Positions 61,041-64,000 of a DNA stretch of 64,000 nucleotides are shown piece by piece. Source of the DNA: Prosthecobacter sp. (lineage in GTDB: Bacteria > Verrucomicrobiota > Verrucomicrobiia > Verrucomicrobiales > Verrucomicrobiaceae). A program made the position numbers and the translations under genes. Position 1 is the first letter of the stretch. Every line of letters starts with the position of its first letter. Location of the stretch: NCBI RefSeq assembly GCF_020439865.1, contig NZ_JAGRPF010000147.1, positions 18,033 to 82,032 on the forward strand, written 5' to 3'. Under the pieces are notes generated by a model. It saw only the letters and a list, made by a program, of their open reading frames with translations. It was not told the origin of the DNA and ran no database searches.

Positions 61041-63311
61041 ATGCCTCATTCGAATCCGCATTCAGGCCTTTTTAGAGATCTCTCAGCCGGACTCGTTGTC
61101 TTCCTTGTTGCTCTCCCCCTTTGTCTGGGGGTGGCGCTTGCCTCCAACGCCCCTCTGTTTTCGGGAGTTCTTGCCGGGATTGTCGGAGGGTTGCTTGTGG
61201 GGGCGATCAGCGGGTCGCAGACGAGCGTCAGCGGCCCGGCTGCGGGTCTGACCGCAATCGTTGCGGCGCAGATTGGAAAGCTGGGTTCGTTTGAGACCTT
61301 TCTGCTCGCCGTCACGCTCGCCGGGGTGATTCAGATCATCATGGGCGTCTGTCGTGCGGGTTTCATCGCCGCGTTCTTTCCCTCGAGCGTCATCAAAGGA
61401 CTGCTGGCGGCGATCGGAGTCATTCTCATTCTCAAACAAATCCCGCATGTCATCGGTCATGATCCTGACCCCGAGGGCGACATGGCCTTTGAGCAGCCCG
61501 ACCACGAAAACACCTTCACAGAATTGTGGTCGGCGTTCTTTGACATCCAGCCGGGAGCGATGCTTGTCGGGGTGCTCTCCATTGTGCTGCTCGTCGTTTG
61601 GGACAAGGTCAAGGCGCTCAAGAACAGCGTTGTTCCTGCACCTCTTGTGGTGGTCTTGATGGGTGTCTTGGTTGGCTGGGTGCTGGAGCAAGTGGGAGGG
61701 GGCTGGGTCATCAAAGCATCTCACCTGGTGCAGGTGCCTGTGGCTCAAGATTTCGGGGCCTTCCTTGGTTTTCTACAGTTCCCGAACTTTGGCGCCCTCA
61801 ACAGGCCGGAGGTGTATGCCGCGGCGGTCACCATCGCGATTGTCGCGAGCCTGGAGACCTTGCTGAACCTTGAGGCGGTGGACAAGATTGATCCCGAGCA
61901 GCGCAGCAGCCCGCCGAATCGTGAGCTTCTGGCTCAAGGCGTCGGCAATCTTGTGGGCGGCCTGATCGGTGCACTGCCGATGACCTCGGTCATCGTGCGG
62001 AGCTCGGTAAACATCAACGCCGGCGCAAAATCCAAGCTCAGCGCCATTTTTCACGGAGCGTTGCTTCTCGGTTGTGTGCTGCTGATCCCCGGCTGGTTGA
62101 ATCTGATTCCGCTTTCCGCGCTTGCCGCCATTCTTCTGGTCACCGGGTTGAAGCTCGCGAGTCCAAAGTTGCTCAAACAGATGTGGTCCGAAGGAAAAGG
62201 CCAGTTTCTCCCTTTTGCCATCACGGTGGGGGCCATCGTCCTGACCGATCTTCTTGTCGGCATCCTGATCGGTCTGGCGGTCAGCATTGGATTCATCCTC
62301 CGCAGCAACATGCGTCGTCCTTTGCGCAAAGTGATGGAACATCGTGTGGCCGGAGATGTGCTGCGTATCGAACTGGCCAATCAGGTCAGCTTTTTCAGCC
62401 GTGCCACACTCGAGAAGACTCTGCGTGAGGTGCCGCGCGGCGGCCACGTCCTCATCGACGCTCGCAACACGGACTACATGGACGCCGACATCCTTGACAT
62501 CATCCAGGACTTTCAGAACAACGGAGCCAAGGCGCGCGGAGTCCGGCTCAGCCTTTCAGGGTTCAAGGACAAGTATTCCAGGTTGGAGGACCGCATTCAG
62601 TTCATGGATTACAGCAGCCGTGAGGTGCAGAGCAGCCTCACTCCGGAGCGCGTGCTTGAGATCTTCAAGGAGGGCAACGAACGGTTTCGGGAAGGCAGGC
62701 AGCTGACTCGTGATGTGGGACGACTGGTGGATGCCACCTCGGGCGGGCAGTTCCCCATGGCCGTCGTGCTCAGCTGCATTGACTCACGCACCCCTGCCGA
62801 ACTCGTTTTCGACCTTGGCCTGGGTGACGTCTTCAGCGTGCGCATCGCCGGGAACATTGCCCGGGACAAGGTGCTCGGCAGCATGGAGTACAGCTGCGCA
62901 GTCGCGGGTGCGAAGATGATTCTCGTCATGGGACACACGAGTTGCGGGGCGGTGAATGCCGCGGTGGATCTCATTTGCAGCCAGAAGACGGCCAAGGAGG
63001 CCACTGGTTGTGTCAACCTGGACTCTCTGGTGACCGAGATTCAACTGTCGGTCGATGTTACAACCTGCAAACGTGACGGCGCATGGCTGCCGGGTGAGAA
63101 GGACGCGTATGCCAACGAAGTTTCTCGCCGAAATGTGCTGCGGACCATGCGCATGATCCGGGAGCGCAGCAGCACGTTGGACGACTTGGTCAAAGACGGG
63201 AAGCTGGCGATCGTTGGAGCGCTGTACGATGTCAAAACAGGTCATGTGTCCTTTTTTCAGACCGCGGGGTCGAGCCGTTCTCTCCTCCCGATTCCGGAAG
63301 CCGTGATGTAA
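61041..63311 (+). CDS. SulP-family transporter fused to a beta-carbonic anhydrase
   Basis: A 756-residue fusion. Residues about 1-420 are a SulP anion transporter with ten or more membrane helices (SGSQTSVSGPAAGL, FPSSVIKGLLA); 425-530 a STAS-like domain; 545-745 a beta-carbonic anhydrase with zinc/catalytic residues Cys579, Asp581, Arg583 in CIDSR, His632 and Cys635 in GHTSCG. It probably couples bicarbonate or CO2 handling to transport. Fusions of this kind are known in several phyla. The start is the ATG at 61041. Confidence 0.92.
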   Translation: MPHSNPHSGLFRDLSAGLVVFLVALPLCLGVALASNAPLFSGVLAGIVGGLLVGAISGSQTSVSGPAAGLTAIVAAQIGKLGSFETFLLAVTLAGVIQIIMGVCRAGFIAAFFPSSVIKGLLAAIGVILILKQIPHVIGHDPDPEGDMAFEQPDHENTFTELWSAFFDIQPGAMLVGVLSIVLLVVWDKVKALKNSVVPAPLVVVLMGVLVGWVLEQVGGGWVIKASHLVQVPVAQDFGAFLGFLQFPNFGALNRPEVYAAAVTIAIVASLETLLNLEAVDKIDPEQRSSPPNRELLAQGVGNLVGGLIGALPMTSVIVRSSVNINAGAKSKLSAIFHGALLLGCVLLIPGWLNLIPLSALAAILLVTGLKLASPKLLKQMWSEGKGQFLPFAITVGAIVLTDLLVGILIGLAVSIGFILRSNMRRPLRKVMEHRVAGDVLRIELANQVSFFSRATLEKTLREVPRGGHVLIDARNTDYMDADILDIIQDFQNNGAKARGVRLSLSGFKDKYSRLEDRIQFMDYSSREVQSSLTPERVLEIFKEGNERFREGRQLTRDVGRLVDATSGGQFPMAVVLSCIDSRTPAELVFDLGLGDVFSVRIAGNIARDKVLGSMEYSCAVAGAKMILVMGHTSCGAVNAAVDLICSQKTAKEATGCVNLDSLVTEIQLSVDVTTCKRDGAWLPGEKDAYANEVSRRNVLRTMRMIRERSSTLDDLVKDGKLAIVGALYDVKTGHVSFFQTAGSSRSLLPIPEAVM

Positions 63312-63379
63312 GTGGCGTCCGCTCAACCTCGTCAGGCGATAGCGCACATGCCCGAAGCGGGAACAAAAGGCGCGCGTTC

Positions 63380-63394
63380 TTTTGATCTTTGCCG
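63380..63394 (+). promoter_or_regulatory. Repeated 15-mer, possible promoter element (copy 2)
   Basis: TTTTGATCTTTGCCG, the second copy of the 60249 motif. TTGATC is followed after 16 bases by TATTCG. It lies 113 bases before the ATG of the edge sensor gene. The 196-base gap (63312-63507) otherwise holds no gene. Confidence 0.3.
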
Positions 63395-63507
63395 GATTGC
63401 CTTTATTCGTGGCCTCACCATGGCGGCGATCAAGACATTCACCTGTCATATGAACGGGAGAGAACCTGTTCTTCGCATACGCATGGATTGAGCAGAATTC
63501 CCCCGTC

Positions 63508-64000
63508 ATGCCGTTCACCTTTCTCCGCATCACCGAGCGCAACCTGCTGCGTACTCTTGCACTAGGGTTCGCACTGGTGATGGTACTGCTGAGTGCCGCA
63601 GGACTCATTGCCGTAAGACAGAGCCAGCGCATTCGCGAAGGGGTGGCACAACTGGCACGCGACCAGTTTTTGATCGCCCGGCTGCGGCAGGACGTGCAGA
63701 TCGAGGAGAATGCGATGACCGAGGTGCTTCATCAGATCGCGGAGTTTCATCCGACGCGTTCGGACAAGGCGACGCTCCTGCGCGACCTCGATGAGAGTGA
63801 CCGTCAGATAGCGAGACTTTCGAAAGAGGCACGGGCGGCGGCTGGTGAGAAGCTGTGGGCGGATCTGGAGACGAGCGTCAAGGCCTTCACCCGGGAGGCG
63901 CATAGGGTGATGGAAAAAAATGGTCCGGTGGAGCGCGAACATCTGGAGTCTCTGTTTATCCATCATGATCATGTCGTGGAACTGGTGAACGGGCTCATCA
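63508..64000 (+). CDS. Membrane sensor protein, N-terminal part (truncated by window edge)
   Basis: The frame from the ATG at 63508 is open for 164 codons to the edge. It begins MPFTFLRITERNLLRTLALG, with one membrane helix at about 14-36, then a long Arg/Glu-rich helical periplasmic-type region (four-helix-bundle sensor, as in chemoreceptors or sensor kinases). The C-terminal module, perhaps HAMP plus histidine kinase, lies beyond the window. It could be the partner of the response regulator at 60288. No stop codon is present, so it must continue. Confidence 0.65.
   Translation, partial: MPFTFLRITERNLLRTLALGFALVMVLLSAAGLIAVRQSQRIREGVAQLARDQFLIARLRQDVQIEENAMTEVLHQIAEFHPTRSDKATLLRDLDESDRQIARLSKEARAAAGEKLWADLETSVKAFTREAHRVMEKNGPVEREHLESLFIHHDHVVELVNGLI

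Noticed and set aside
63418..63489. 23-codon frame between the SulP fusion and the sensor gene
   Set aside because: Too short, no recognisable product, no ribosome site.

Overview
The window is about 64 kb of gene-dense, GC-rich bacterial chromosome and almost certainly comes from the phylum Verrucomicrobiota, probably near Prosthecobacter or Verrucomicrobium. This rests on three PEP-CTERM proteins, a DUF1501 protein, a sulfatase, a planctomycete/verrucomicrobial type of ECF sigma factor, a long-form amidophosphoribosyltransferase, and a TGTTC-N4-GAACA palindrome ahead of a Y-family polymerase that matches the verrucomicrobial LexA motif as I remember it. There is no rRNA, tRNA, CRISPR array, prophage or insertion sequence that I can see, so the genus is inference.

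Layout. 1-2.8 kb: end of an unknown gene, two PEP-CTERM proteins and an orphan ECF sigma factor. 2.8-8.2 kb: a compact arginine operon, argC-argJ-argB-argD-argF, on the minus strand. 8.3-11.9 kb: a ClpX-like unfoldase without the zinc domain, overlapping a membrane-bound degenerate nucleotidyl cyclase, then recR. 11.9-13.4 kb: tandem GYF_2-RDD membrane proteins. 13.4-21.9 kb: a zincin, an M1 aminopeptidase, DUF1501 and heavy-metal-domain proteins, a sulfatase, a sugar dehydrogenase-like propeller and a membrane protein. 22-32 kb: purF, an RlmM-like methyltransferase, a sialate O-acetylesterase, an HlyD-type protein, thrC and argA. 32-43 kb: an MFS transporter, a PfkB kinase, a lipoprotein amidase, secreted propellers, an ATP-grasp/M20 peptidase pair, an M60 peptidase and a cupin-type regulator. 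43-55.5 kb: metH, a class A penicillin-binding protein, secreted proteins of unknown role, a fatty acid desaturase, a DUF2726 protein and the Y-family polymerase. 55.5-64 kb: a third PEP-CTERM protein, a TonB-dependent receptor beside a CnrY-CnrX-CnrH-like metal-sensing cassette, a LuxR-type response regulator, a SulP-carbonic anhydrase fusion, and the start of a membrane sensor that runs off the edge.

The most striking unit is at 56.7-60.2 kb. It has an anti-sigma-like protein, a periplasmic metal sensor and an ECF sigma factor in the same order and sizes as cnrYXH of Cupriavidus. The five nickel/cobalt ligands I remember for CnrX all appear here at a constant offset of +6. The cassette is followed by an outer-membrane receptor rather than an efflux pump. 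Second in interest are the coupled ClpX-like/pseudo-cyclase pair and the ATP-grasp/M20 pair. The arginine genes together give a cyclic, probably arginine-inhibited pathway to citrulline. Functions are read from motifs and remembered family features; no database search was run.
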